Positions 47,919 to 57,277 of a DNA stretch of 64,000 nt are shown here, in pieces. Location of the stretch: positions 283,578 to 347,577 of the forward strand of contig NZ_ABOX02000002.1 of assembly GCF_000172555.1 (NCBI RefSeq), written 5' to 3'. The stretch's first letter is position 1, and each line of letters opens with the position of its first letter. Both the position numbers and the translations under genes were made by a program. This DNA comes from Pedosphaera parvula Ellin514 (lineage in GTDB: Bacteria > Verrucomicrobiota > Verrucomicrobiia > Limisphaerales > Pedosphaeraceae). The notes under the pieces were generated by a model. It was not told the origin of the DNA, ran no database searches, and saw only the letters and a list, made by a program, of their open reading frames with translations.

Positions 47919-50900
47919 TCAAGCTACAATTTGGCGCACGCGTTCCAATTCCTGATCCAGTCTCTTGGCGGAAACAGGTACAGCGGTGCCAAGCTCCTGC
48001 GCGAAGATTGATACTTTAAACTCTTCTACCAGCCAGCGGAATTCCTCAATCTGTTTTTGAGCTTCGGGTGACTTGGATTGTGAAGATTGGAATTTCCGCA
48101 ATGCTTCCTGGTAAGGAGCGAGTTGGCGGGAGCGCTCCTGATCTTTGAGAGGATTCAATTTCGCACGTTCGGCACGCGTATGCAGGGCTTTCAAATAACG
48201 CGGGTAATGTGCCAGTTGCTCGTACGGAACCGATTCGAGGAAGCGCTTTGGAAATAAAGCTTCAAGTTCATTTGCCAGTGAGGCAGTGCTGTTGGCTGCA
48301 GTGGGCTTGGCGCCTAGATGTTTCAAATCCGTCAAGGTTTGCGGACCTTTCGTAATTGCGGTTGAAGCCGGGCCGACTCGACGAAGAACATCCTGCCGCA
48401 GTTGAAAAATGTTGCCAAGCCGATCAATCAATTGTGACGCCAGCCCTGGAATGCGACTCTTGACCTGATTAACAGCTAGATTGAAATGGTTTTCAGTCAG
48501 GGCCGGCAAGGGTTCGCGTGGAAGAATAAAGCGCTTGAGATTTTCAAAAGCACTCTCCTGTAACTCTTCGACACCACCGGGGGGAAGCAGTGGTTGGAAA
48601 CGTGAAAAGCCACGCAAATCTTTTTGCAACCATGCGAGATCCTTTTGAAGGGCGAGCTCTACGAGGCGCTGAACGCCGGTCAAGCTGGCACGCCGGGCGG
48701 TATCCTGGCTCGGGAAAAGGTGAACATTTACATGATTTTCCTCCACCTGTAATCCTGGCCAGCCGTAGACGGGGACAACCTCACCTTCACTCACGGTAAT
48801 CCTTTCTGGCAGGTCACCAAAAGTCCAGCCTGTGCGGCCGAATCGTTCCCACTTTGCAGCGGCACTCTTCCAGGCGGGTGGGGCGCCAACAGGTTTTACT
48901 TTTACGTTCTGAAATTGTTCGCGGAGTTGGCTGAGATCGCGACCCGCGCCAAGAGTTTTGTGGTCGTTACCCACGATTTCTATACGAGGTCGGAGATGTT
49001 GCGGGAGGGCGTCAGAGGGCCAATCAGTTGGAGATACTTCAATGTGATAACGCTCTTTAATAAAATTGGCCAAATCCTGCTTCAACGATTTGCCGGTGGG
49101 GCGGAGATCGCGCGTGATCTCGGCAACCTTGGGAGGGAAGGGCATCAACTCGCGACGGATTGTCTTGGGCAAGGCGCGGAGCAGCTCGCTTACCAGGGAT
49201 TCCCGCAAACCCGGCACCGCCCACTCCGTACTGGCTGGTGATACAGATTCCACAAGCGAAAGAGGGAGCTTCAGTGTGACACCATCCATCTCCTCACCGG
49301 GTGCATAGGCATAGGACAACGCGACGGGCTGGTTCGCAAGTGAAACGGAATCGGGAAAAGCCTCAGCATCGAATTTCAATTCCTGATCACCGATAAGGTC
49401 GGCTTCAGTGACGCAGAGGTAACCCGGTTCGGGATGATCGCGCAGGAGGCGATTTAATTCATGGAGCGAGGAGACATTTTCGATTCGCCTGGCGTAAAAC
49501 TCGCACATCGCCTTGTCCAAGTCGGCCAGATCGTGGCGACGCATGCGGGTTTGCCAGGTTTCAATCTTTTGACGAACCTGGCGATTGTTTTCCAAGAACT
49601 GATAACGGGCAGGCGGTTTCTCCTTTTCGGCTGCAATCGAAGCGAGCATCTGCGGGGTTGATTTAGCCAGAACATCGTCCTGCTCGTGGCGGTTGCGTGG
49701 TGGCTCGGGAAACAAGTTCTCTTCAACCAGGGCTGAGCGGATAAAGATGTCAGTTGCCTCCTTTGGATTAATGTTGCCGTAGACCACCCTGCGGTTGTGG
49801 ATCTCCATTCCATAGAGCGAAACCTTTTCATCCGCAAGGACGCGGCCGGAGTTGGCGCTCCAATGGGGATTATGATGCGTCAGTTTGCACAGATGCGGAG
49901 CGATTTGAAGAATCCAAAGAGGATCAATCCCGGCAACGGTGCGGGCAAATAATTGAGAGGTTTCAACGATTTCGCCCGCAACAATCCATTGTGGTTGATT
50001 GGAAGCACGCGGCTTGGGCTGAGTTCTCGGTTGTGATGGCGACGGCTTCTTCGGCTTTTCCGTCCGATCATACAGAACTGAACCCGGGAAGACTGTTAGT
50101 TGACGATTGCCGGTGGCTTTGTAGAGATTGCGTTCGGCTTTGGTCGCAACGTGACCGAGGAGCCCCGCGAGAATGGAGCGATGGATGGCATCGTAAGCGG
50201 CGTTGCTCTCATTGAGCTTCAACGTGCGTATATCATCCAGAGCATCGTGGAGTTGCGTATATAAATCCTGCCATTCGCGCATACGAGTGTAGGAGAGAAA
50301 GTTTGCTTTGCAGAATTTGCGACGTTGATTTTGCGTTCTGAGTTTGTCCCATTGATCGTGAACCGCATTCCAGATGTTCAGCAGGGCCAGGAAATCAGAT
50401 TGCGGATCAAGAAAGCGCTTGTGAGCTGCATCCGCCGCGCTCTTCTGGTCCAACGGGCGTTCGCGTGGATCTTGAATGCTCAGGCCGGCGGCGATGATCA
50501 GCAATTCCTGGGTGGCATGTTCCCGTTGAGATTGAAGCAGCATGCGGCCGAGAGTGGGATCAATGGGAAGACGGGCGAGGTCCCGGCCGAGCGGAGTTAA
50601 ATCGCGATTCTCATCCAGCGCGCCGAGTTCCTGCAATAGTTTGTAGCCGTTATCGATGGCGGCGGGCGTCGGAGGATTCAGGAAAGGAAAAGATTCAATC
50701 TCACCCAGGCGGAAGGCTTTCATGCGCAGGATAACCTCAGCGAGGTTGGCTCGCTGGATTTCCGGCTGGGTAAAAGGTGGGCGGGCGTTGAAGTCTTCTT
50801 CAGAATAAAGGCGAATGCAGATGCCGTTCTGAACGCGGCCACTGCGTCCCTTGCGTTGATTGGCGCTGCTCTGAGATACAGGTTCGACGGGCAGACGTTT

Positions 50901-52040
50901 AGTGCGGGTGCGGGAATTGTAACGGCTGATGCGCGCCAGACCGGCATCGATCACGTAGCGAATACCGGGAATGGTGAGGGAGGTTTCAGCGATGTTTGTG
51001 GCGATTACGATTTTGCGTCGTGAAGATGGCGCGAAGACTCGTTGCTGATCGCCGGAACTAAGTCGGCCATAGAGCGGGATGACATCGGCATCATTGCCGA
51101 ATCGGCCCTCGATTTGATCACTGGTTTCACGAATGTCACGCTCGCCCGGCATGAAGATGAGAATGTCGCCATCACCTGATTCATACATGGACTTTTCCGT
51201 CGCGCTAACAGCGGCGTCGATGAAAGTCAGGTCACCGCTTTCTTCAGAGGCGGCATCGAATGGGGCGTAAATAACTTCGACGGGGAAGGTTCTGCCGGAG
51301 ACTTCGATTATGGGAGCGTTATTGAAAGCACGAGAAAACGCTTCTGTGTCGATCGTTGCGGACGTGATAATGAGTTTTAGATCGGGGCGTTTGGCCAATA
51401 ACCCCTTGAGATAACCCAGCAGAAAATCAATATTCAAACTGCGCTCGTGGGCTTCATCGATGATGATGGCGTTGTATTCTGAAAGCAGCGGGTCACCCTG
51501 GGTTTCAGCGAGCAGGATGCCATCCGTCATCATCTTTATATAGGTGTCCGAACTGGAGCGGTCATCAAAGCGGATCTTGCAGCCGACTTCCTTCCCCCAA
51601 GTGACGTTGAGTTCCTCGGCAATACGGCGGGAAATTGAAAGGGCGGCGACACGACGGGGTTGAGTGCAGCCAATCTTGGCTTCAATCCCCAGGCCAGCTT
51701 CCAAGCACATCTTGGGAATTTGCGTGGTCTTGCCGGAACCAGTTTCTCCGGCAATAACAATCACCTGGTTTGAACGAATCGCGGTGACGATCTCGTTCCT
51801 GCTCGCACTAATTGGCAATGAAGGGGGATAATCGATGCGGGGTAACTGTGAGCGGCGCCGTTCGCGCAGTTCAACCGAAGCCCTGGCTTGCTCCAGCAAT
51901 CGGTTCAAAATTGAGTTGTGAGCGTCGGGATGATGTTGATCCTTCAAAAGACGCACGAGCCGAGAGCCAAGACGCACCCAGTCAGGTGTCATGGCTTTTG
52001 GAAGCAAATTTTTAATTTCTTCGATTCTAGCGTCGTTCAT
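47919..52040 (-). CDS. hrpA: ATP-dependent RNA helicase HrpA (DEAH box)
   Basis: About 1373 residues from ATG 52040 (MNDARIEEIKNLLPKAM). In-frame ATG 52067 and TTG 52082 upstream are possible but give no better context. All DEAH helicase motifs are visible: GETGSGKT (I), TQPRRVAALSISRR (Ia), IIDEAHERS (II), ITSATI (III), TNIAETSLTIPGIRYVID (V) and QRKGRSGRV (VI). The HA2/winged-helix region, OB-fold and long HrpA-specific C-terminal domain (DUF3418-like) follow. The length is close to E. coli HrpA (about 1300). It acts in the cytoplasm on mRNA or stalled ribosomes. It is a housekeeping gene with no link to its carbohydrate neighbours. Confidence 0.94.
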   Translation of the reverse strand: MNDARIEEIKNLLPKAMTPDWVRLGSRLVRLLKDQHHPDAHNSILNRLLEQARASVELRERRRSQLPRIDYPPSLPISASRNEIVTAIRSNQVIVIAGETGSGKTTQIPKMCLEAGLGIEAKIGCTQPRRVAALSISRRIAEELNVTWGKEVGCKIRFDDRSSSDTYIKMMTDGILLAETQGDPLLSEYNAIIIDEAHERSLNIDFLLGYLKGLLAKRPDLKLIITSATIDTEAFSRAFNNAPIIEVSGRTFPVEVIYAPFDAASEESGDLTFIDAAVSATEKSMYESGDGDILIFMPGERDIRETSDQIEGRFGNDADVIPLYGRLSSGDQQRVFAPSSRRKIVIATNIAETSLTIPGIRYVIDAGLARISRYNSRTRTKRLPVEPVSQSSANQRKGRSGRVQNGICIRLYSEEDFNARPPFTQPEIQRANLAEVILRMKAFRLGEIESFPFLNPPTPAAIDNGYKLLQELGALDENRDLTPLGRDLARLPIDPTLGRMLLQSQREHATQELLIIAAGLSIQDPRERPLDQKSAADAAHKRFLDPQSDFLALLNIWNAVHDQWDKLRTQNQRRKFCKANFLSYTRMREWQDLYTQLHDALDDIRTLKLNESNAAYDAIHRSILAGLLGHVATKAERNLYKATGNRQLTVFPGSVLYDRTEKPKKPSPSQPRTQPKPRASNQPQWIVAGEIVETSQLFARTVAGIDPLWILQIAPHLCKLTHHNPHWSANSGRVLADEKVSLYGMEIHNRRVVYGNINPKEATDIFIRSALVEENLFPEPPRNRHEQDDVLAKSTPQMLASIAAEKEKPPARYQFLENNRQVRQKIETWQTRMRRHDLADLDKAMCEFYARRIENVSSLHELNRLLRDHPEPGYLCVTEADLIGDQELKFDAEAFPDSVSLANQPVALSYAYAPGEEMDGVTLKLPLSLVESVSPASTEWAVPGLRESLVSELLRALPKTIRRELMPFPPKVAEITRDLRPTGKSLKQDLANFIKERYHIEVSPTDWPSDALPQHLRPRIEIVGNDHKTLGAGRDLSQLREQFQNVKVKPVGAPPAWKSAAAKWERFGRTGWTFGDLPERITVSEGEVVPVYGWPGLQVEENHVNVHLFPSQDTARRASLTGVQRLVELALQKDLAWLQKDLRGFSRFQPLLPPGGVEELQESAFENLKRFILPREPLPALTENHFNLAVNQVKSRIPGLASQLIDRLGNIFQLRQDVLRRVGPASTAITKGPQTLTDLKHLGAKPTAANSTASLANELEALFPKRFLESVPYEQLAHYPRYLKALHTRAERAKLNPLKDQERSRQLAPYQEALRKFQSSQSKSPEAQKQIEEFRWLVEEFKVSIFAQELGTAVPVSAKRLDQELERVRQIVA

Positions 52041-52299
52041 GCCGGTCCAGACAGTGTAAGCGAACATGGGTAAGGGTTGCAAATGCCGTCGGTGGATTTG
52101 AAAACTGGCGGTTGTAACCTGCTGAGAGCCGAGGCCAGGAGAGTCGATGCTGATGCACAGACTCTAATGCACATGCATTGTGGCGTGGAGTTCGTTTCCC
52201 TTCCTAAAAAAAATATACTTCTTTCAATTACTCACAAACGAGGGTAGTAACGAACAATCATCACTTTAGCGCGTTTAAAAGGCAGTAGAAATAATTTCA

Positions 52300-53487
52300 A
52301 TGCGAGTTAATGTAACAAAACTAACGGGAGTTGCAGTTTCCATTTTTATGGCTTTATCGGGTTTGAATACCAAGGGGCAGGTGGCCAAGACGAGAGCAGC
52401 CGAGGCTGATGCAAAGAGTGAATGCCTGGTCTATGTGGGCACTTACACAAATGGGAAGAGCAAAGGGATTTATGGCTACCGAATGGACCTGCGCACTGGT
52501 GGCCTTAATTCAATTGGTCTAGTGGTAGAAACTCCCAATCCTACTTTTTTGGCTATAGACACCGAGCGTCATTTTCTTTTTGCGGTGAACGAAATCAGCC
52601 GTTTCCAAGGCAAGGCAGCGGGAGCAGTCAGTTCCTTCTCCATCGATACACAAACGGGAATGCTGAAGCTGATCAACCAGTATTCATCGGTTGGGAGCGG
52701 GCCGTGTCACATTCAGCTCGACAAGGAAGCATGCCATGCCTTGGTGGCAAATTACGGAAGTGGAAGTGTCGCAGTGTTGCCGATTGAGAAGAGCGGTAAA
52801 TTGGAAGAGGCCTGTGCTTTCAATCAACATGAGGGCACCAGTATTAATTCCGAACGACAGGAAGGGCCGCATGCCCATTGCGTGACGTTGGACAAGGGAA
52901 ATCGTTTTGCGTTTGTGTGTGATCTGGGACTGGATAAAGTCCTGAGTTACCGATTTGACTTGAAGCAGGGCACACTGGTTCCCAACGAGCCGGCGTTTGC
53001 GAAAATTCATCCTGGAGCAGGGCCCAGGCATCTGACTTTTTCACCGAATGGCAAACATGCCTATCTCGTGAATGAGATGAGTTGCACCGTGAATGTGTTT
53101 GATTATGACGCGAAACATGGTGTTTTGAAGGAAGTTCAGACGGTGGAGGTTTTGCCCGAGAACTACAAAGGATTTCATTCAGGAGCAGAAATTGAGGTGC
53201 ATCCTTCGGGCAAATTTGTTTATGCCTCGGCTCGTGGGCCTGATCTGATAGCTGTATTTGCAGTGGATGCCAGGAATGGCAAGTTAACGCTGGTGGAGCG
53301 GCAGTCAACTCGGGGGAAGACACCCCGGCATTTCGGCGTTGACCCAACGGGAAAGTATCTGTTGGTGGCCAATCAGGATTCAAACAATATTGTTGTTTTC
53401 AGCATTGATGCAAGCAGCGGCCGGCTGACACCGACAGGGAAAATTTTGGAAGTCGGTGCGCCGGTTTGCGTGAAGTTTTGCCAGTAG
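52300..53487 (+). CDS. Lactonase-family seven-bladed propeller (6-phosphogluconolactonase-like), secreted
   Basis: 395 residues. A signal-peptide-like start (GVAVSIFMALSGLNTKGQ) precedes CLVYVGTYTNGKSKGIYGY, the usual first blade of this family. Other blades carry PTFLAIDTERHFLFAVNE, GPHAHCVTLDKGN and GPRHLTFSPNGKHAYLVNE. Cytoplasmic relatives (YbhE type) hydrolyse 6-phosphogluconolactone. An exported copy more likely opens unphosphorylated sugar lactones, the direct products of the quinoprotein dehydrogenases in this window; that is inference. It is divergent from hrpA with a 259-base gap. Confidence 0.88.
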   Translation: MRVNVTKLTGVAVSIFMALSGLNTKGQVAKTRAAEADAKSECLVYVGTYTNGKSKGIYGYRMDLRTGGLNSIGLVVETPNPTFLAIDTERHFLFAVNEISRFQGKAAGAVSSFSIDTQTGMLKLINQYSSVGSGPCHIQLDKEACHALVANYGSGSVAVLPIEKSGKLEEACAFNQHEGTSINSERQEGPHAHCVTLDKGNRFAFVCDLGLDKVLSYRFDLKQGTLVPNEPAFAKIHPGAGPRHLTFSPNGKHAYLVNEMSCTVNVFDYDAKHGVLKEVQTVEVLPENYKGFHSGAEIEVHPSGKFVYASARGPDLIAVFAVDARNGKLTLVERQSTRGKTPRHFGVDPTGKYLLVANQDSNNIVVFSIDASSGRLTPTGKILEVGAPVCVKFCQ

Positions 53488-53550
53488 CGGAAAATGGCGA
53501 AAGTTGGCGGCAATCTTTTGCCACAGGTTGAATTTCACGTTCGTTCGAGA

Positions 53551-53815
53551 TTATACCGAATGCCAAAATTAATTTCCGGAATGGGGAAAAGAACCGGAAT
53601 GAAAGGAGCCAATAAGCCGGATGAAAGTGGAGACTGAAAAAGCCATGGCCTTGGGGATGAGGAAGATTCATTGGTCATTGGCTGCAGGGTGCTTTTGATT
53701 TGAGGCGGCGTTGTCGGCCTTGGCGTTATCTTTCAGATAGCGCCTGCGGCCTCCGCCTTGCCTCAAACCAAAATCCCTCCTGCCATCCGGAAATTACTTT
53801 CGGCATTCGGTATAA
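53551..53815. mobile_element. MITE-like element with 30-bp terminal inverted repeats and an internal REP-like palindrome
   Basis: 265 bases with no gene. The left end (53551-53580, begins TTATACCGAATGCC) and the right end (53786-53815, read inverted) match at 28 of 30 positions. An imperfect CGAG extension lies outside each end. Inside lies a complex palindrome (about 53699-53767): GAGGCGG-like outer arms around the hairpin GGCGTTATCT-TTC-AGATAGCGCC at 53722-53744. It fills the gap between the lactonase gene and the convergent kinase gene. No clear target duplication was seen. Confidence 0.75.
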
Positions 53816-53852
53816 CTCGGCTTGAATGAAGCAGTTTTGCGGGCTGAGGAAA

Positions 53853-56800
53853 TTACTTCTTTATGCGAACGGTAAATTTGATGCGTGTGCCTTCGCCGTG
53901 GGTACTGCTGATCTCACAGAGGCCTTCAATTTCCTCGAGTCGCTTGCACATGTTGATGAGTCCATTGCCGGAAGAAATGCGATCCTGAAGCCTGGAATCA
54001 GCGGACGCGGACAGGGGCGCCTTGGGATCAAAACCCCTGCCGTTATCGGCGACGAACAGATTAAATTCTTTGTTGGAAAGAGTAAGTGAGACCCGCACTT
54101 CGGTTGCGGCGGCATGCTTGAGCACGTTGTTCAACGCCTCCTTGAAGGCAAGGAAGAGGTTGTGTCGCACTTCGGCAGTAAGCGGCCAGTGTGGCAGTTC
54201 GATAGGCACATCCAAACGGCAGCGGATTCCAGCGACGCTCAGAAAGTCCTGAGCAAATTTACCGAGATAGGAAACCAGGCTGTCGAGAGTGTCGTGTTGG
54301 GGGCTTACGGCCCAGACAATTTCGTCCATGGCCTTGGTTAATTCGCGAGCAGTGCGGTAAATATGATCCAGGTCGGCGGCGGCCTGATGAGGGTCCTCGG
54401 CATCGGTACGGCCCGATTGGCTGAGCATGGTGATACGGGTAAGGCTGGCACCGAGGTCATCGTGAATATCCTTGGCGATTCGGGCGCGTTCTCTTTCCAA
54501 GGCGCGTTGCCGTTCCAACTTTTCCATTCGTTGGCGGAGACGGCGGCGGGTGGCGTAGCGCGCGCCGCCAGCGACCGCACAAATGCCGGCCATAACGCCC
54601 CCGGAGGTGAACCACCAGGTTTGCCAAAACTGAGGCAGAATGGTGAGCGGAAGGCTGGCACCGGTTTCATTCCAAACACCGTCGTTGTTGCAAGCAGTGG
54701 CTTCGAAGGTGTAAGTGCCGGGTTTGAGATAGCTGTAATAGGCAATACGACGGTTGTTGGCATCGACCCACTCCGATTCCAAGCCTTTCAGCCTATATTT
54801 AAAGCGGACTTTGTCCGGAGCGACAAAGCTCAGGCCTGTGTAGCGGAATTCAAAACGTTGTTTGCCGGGCGCGACAGTAAGGCCGGATTGAGTTCCGTGC
54901 TGATCGACGGGAGAAAGAGGAATTAAGTCCCCATCAACGGTTACTTCTTCGATCACGACTGGTGGTGGGCGCGGGTTGATTTTGACATCTTCAGGGTCCA
55001 GCACGGCCAGGCCCTTGCTGGTTGGAAACCAGAGACGCCCATCGGGTGTTTTGCAGCCCGCGGGTTGGAATCCGCCGGAGCATTCGAGCGTGCTGAGCCC
55101 ATCTGCCTTGCCGTAAGAAATACAATGGATCAGTTTCTGTTTGCCATCGGCACATTTATTCAACTCTTCCCGGCTGACACGAAAGATGCCGCCGTAAGAA
55201 CTCATCCAGTAATTGCCATGGCCATCGTCCGCAATATGGCAAACGACGTTGTTGGGCAATCCTTCGCGGGTAGAGATGGTAACGAATTTACCTTGCTTTA
55301 AACGGCACAGTCCACTGCCGAAAGTGCCAATCCATAGGGTGCCGTCTGGCTCGGAGTGCAGGGACCAGACAAAGTCGTTGGCGAGGCCGTCAGATTTGTG
55401 GAATTGAGTGATCTTGTCGTCCTGAATTTTGCCCAACCCGCCACCCGACATGCCGAACCAGATCGCACCGGTCGCATCTTCAGTGATCGCCCGGACATCC
55501 GGCACAGCCAGGCCTTCCTGCCGGGTGAACCAGGTGCAAAGACCCTTATCATAACGAGCAAGGCCGGACCGGGTGCCGATCCAAAGCATGCCTCTGCGAT
55601 CTTGATGAAGCGCCAGCATGGGGCGGGAAATGTCTTCCAATCCTGGAATGGTTCGAAAACCTTTTTCCTCGCGTATCCGCAGACCGCCACCCCAAGTGCC
55701 CACCAACAACTGATGTTGGCGATCCTCCAAGAGGGACCAGACGAAGGAGTTTGGTAAACCGGCGGATTGGTCATACCGGGTCAGTTTGCCATCCAGTAAA
55801 TGATACAACCCGGCGCCTTCAGTTCCCACCCAAAGGCTGCCATCGTAACTGGGAGTGATGGAGAGCAGAGCACGGCCCTGCCATTCATCGGGCGCCTTGA
55901 TCATTTCCACCTTGCGGCGACGAAAGGCATCCAAGCCGCCACCGCCCGTGCCAACCCAGAGATTGCCTTCAGAATCCTCACGGAGAGAACGAATCCAATC
56001 GCCAGAAAGTCCATTTTGGCGCGAGAGATGTTTGCGGGAGCCATCGGGCAGGATCAGGAAAATGCCCTCCTTAAGAGTACCGACAAGCAGTTCGCCGCTG
56101 CGGGCTTCCAGCATGGTGGTGACGGAACTATCTATCGGCGCATAACCGGAGTCCTTGATGACACCATCCGGCGTGCGTTTGACCAGTTTGCCATTGTTGA
56201 CGAGCCAGAGGCCGCCATCGTGGGCGGCACAGCCGAGTTGAAAATTGTTGGTGCCGTTTGGTCCCGTCGTATCGCAAATAATGATCTCCCGCTTTTCCAG
56301 TCCACCAAAGAGGCTGCCCCGAACAACCCAGAGTGTGCCGTCCTTTTCCCTGGCAAAGGAGGGAAGGGTTTCGCCGGGCTCATTGCCCTGGCCGCAGCGA
56401 AAACCTTTATTGTCCTTGAGACAGAGGAGCCAGCTGGCATCACTGAGAAGCCAGAGGTCGCCATGCTTATCGGCTTCAATGCCGGTGATAGGGCCGCCGG
56501 GCCAGTTGGTGCCAAGCGGGATGTGGCTGAAGATGCCGTTGTGATATTTGGTGAGGTCACCAGTTTCATGACCAATCCAGAGAGCCTTTTGGGCATCCTC
56601 GTAGAGGCTGGTGATGCGACGGCCAATCAGTCCGGGAGTATTACTGGTGTCGAAAACCGTGAAACGGACTCCATCGAAGCGGACCAATCCATTGTAAGTG
56701 CCGAGCCACAGGTAGCCATCCTGGGTTTGCGCGATCGAGGTTATGGAGTTTTGCGGCAGCCCATTCTCGGTTTCCCAGATATCAAACGAGTAATCCGAAC

Positions 56801-56915
56801 TGGTGGTGGGATGTTCAGCTGAAAAAGCAGGTTGCATTGTGAACAGACAACCGAGAAGGAGCAAAGTGTGCCTGGCGACACGCCAACCAGAAAAGACATT
56901 ATATCCAGGGAACAC
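53853..56915 (-). CDS. Second periplasmic beta-propeller sensor histidine kinase (Reg_prop - Y_Y_Y - HisKA_3 - HATPase)
   Basis: 1020 residues with a signal peptide (RHTLLLLGCLFTMQPAFSAEH). It has the same architecture as the kinase at 30453. Reg_prop blades such as DGYLWLGTYNGLVRFDG and GTLWIGTFGSGLCRL run to about residue 660. A Y_Y_Y domain follows (VRFKYRLKGLESEWVDA), then a membrane helix near 755-780. The kinase core has His818 in IAKDIHDDLGASL, the N-box NLFLAFKEALNNVLKHA and the G-box DNGRGFDP. No receiver is fused and no regulator directly abuts it. The nearest, on the same strand, is the frameshifted gene at 58307-58967, separated by a plus-strand gene. The ligand is presumably a glycan fragment. 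Confidence 0.93.
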   Translation of the reverse strand: MFPGYNVFSGWRVARHTLLLLGCLFTMQPAFSAEHPTTSSDYSFDIWETENGLPQNSITSIAQTQDGYLWLGTYNGLVRFDGVRFTVFDTSNTPGLIGRRITSLYEDAQKALWIGHETGDLTKYHNGIFSHIPLGTNWPGGPITGIEADKHGDLWLLSDASWLLCLKDNKGFRCGQGNEPGETLPSFAREKDGTLWVVRGSLFGGLEKREIIICDTTGPNGTNNFQLGCAAHDGGLWLVNNGKLVKRTPDGVIKDSGYAPIDSSVTTMLEARSGELLVGTLKEGIFLILPDGSRKHLSRQNGLSGDWIRSLREDSEGNLWVGTGGGGLDAFRRRKVEMIKAPDEWQGRALLSITPSYDGSLWVGTEGAGLYHLLDGKLTRYDQSAGLPNSFVWSLLEDRQHQLLVGTWGGGLRIREEKGFRTIPGLEDISRPMLALHQDRRGMLWIGTRSGLARYDKGLCTWFTRQEGLAVPDVRAITEDATGAIWFGMSGGGLGKIQDDKITQFHKSDGLANDFVWSLHSEPDGTLWIGTFGSGLCRLKQGKFVTISTREGLPNNVVCHIADDGHGNYWMSSYGGIFRVSREELNKCADGKQKLIHCISYGKADGLSTLECSGGFQPAGCKTPDGRLWFPTSKGLAVLDPEDVKINPRPPPVVIEEVTVDGDLIPLSPVDQHGTQSGLTVAPGKQRFEFRYTGLSFVAPDKVRFKYRLKGLESEWVDANNRRIAYYSYLKPGTYTFEATACNNDGVWNETGASLPLTILPQFWQTWWFTSGGVMAGICAVAGGARYATRRRLRQRMEKLERQRALERERARIAKDIHDDLGASLTRITMLSQSGRTDAEDPHQAAADLDHIYRTARELTKAMDEIVWAVSPQHDTLDSLVSYLGKFAQDFLSVAGIRCRLDVPIELPHWPLTAEVRHNLFLAFKEALNNVLKHAAATEVRVSLTLSNKEFNLFVADNGRGFDPKAPLSASADSRLQDRISSGNGLINMCKRLEEIEGLCEISSTHGEGTRIKFTVRIKK

Positions 56916-57277
56916 GTGAGGGATGATATCAGTTTTACGGAGGGAAGCAAGAGTGGGGCACCTTTAGCCAGCATTAGCGCGGAAAGGGGATTTCGACGGT
57001 GAACCGAACACGCAAACACGAATAAGTAGAGGTTTCGGAGGCGAATTCTTCTAGGGGGAAGACCTACCGACGAAACCTTTGACAATTCGACACTTATCAC
57101 CAGACAATGTCCGGGGCAGAAGAACTCCACTTGTTTGAGATCACGAAAGAAATGGCTAAATTATTCGGGATTGTTTTCCCGGATGCCGGTCAACTTTGGT
57201 GATTTCATTGCGATGGATTCGTAATTGACAATACAAATGATTCATGGTTTTAAACGGCGCTTTTAATTCTAGTGCAT
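56916..57277. other. Divergent intergenic region between kinase and outer-membrane gene
   Basis: About 360 bases without a gene. The right part holds the promoter candidate listed at 57225-57254. The left part should contain the kinase promoter, but no strong -35/-10 pair is obvious there. No repeat or structured RNA was recognised. Confidence 0.4.
57225..57254 (+). promoter_or_regulatory. Sigma-70-like promoter for the outer-membrane protein gene
   Basis: A perfect -35 TTGACA at 57225-57230 and a -10 TTTAAA at 57249-57254 (4 of 6 matches), with an 18-base spacer. Transcription would begin near 57261, about 17 bases before the ATG at 57278, giving a short leader. Confidence 0.45.

Noticed and set aside
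47919..52040. HrpA gene considered as part of the carbohydrate region
   Set aside because: It is a conserved RNA helicase on the opposite strand; no functional or operon link is visible.
55800..56822. 340-codon open frame on the plus strand inside the second sensor kinase
   Set aside because: It lies fully antisense to a kinase with intact Reg_prop motifs and its translation shows no family motif; it is a composition shadow.
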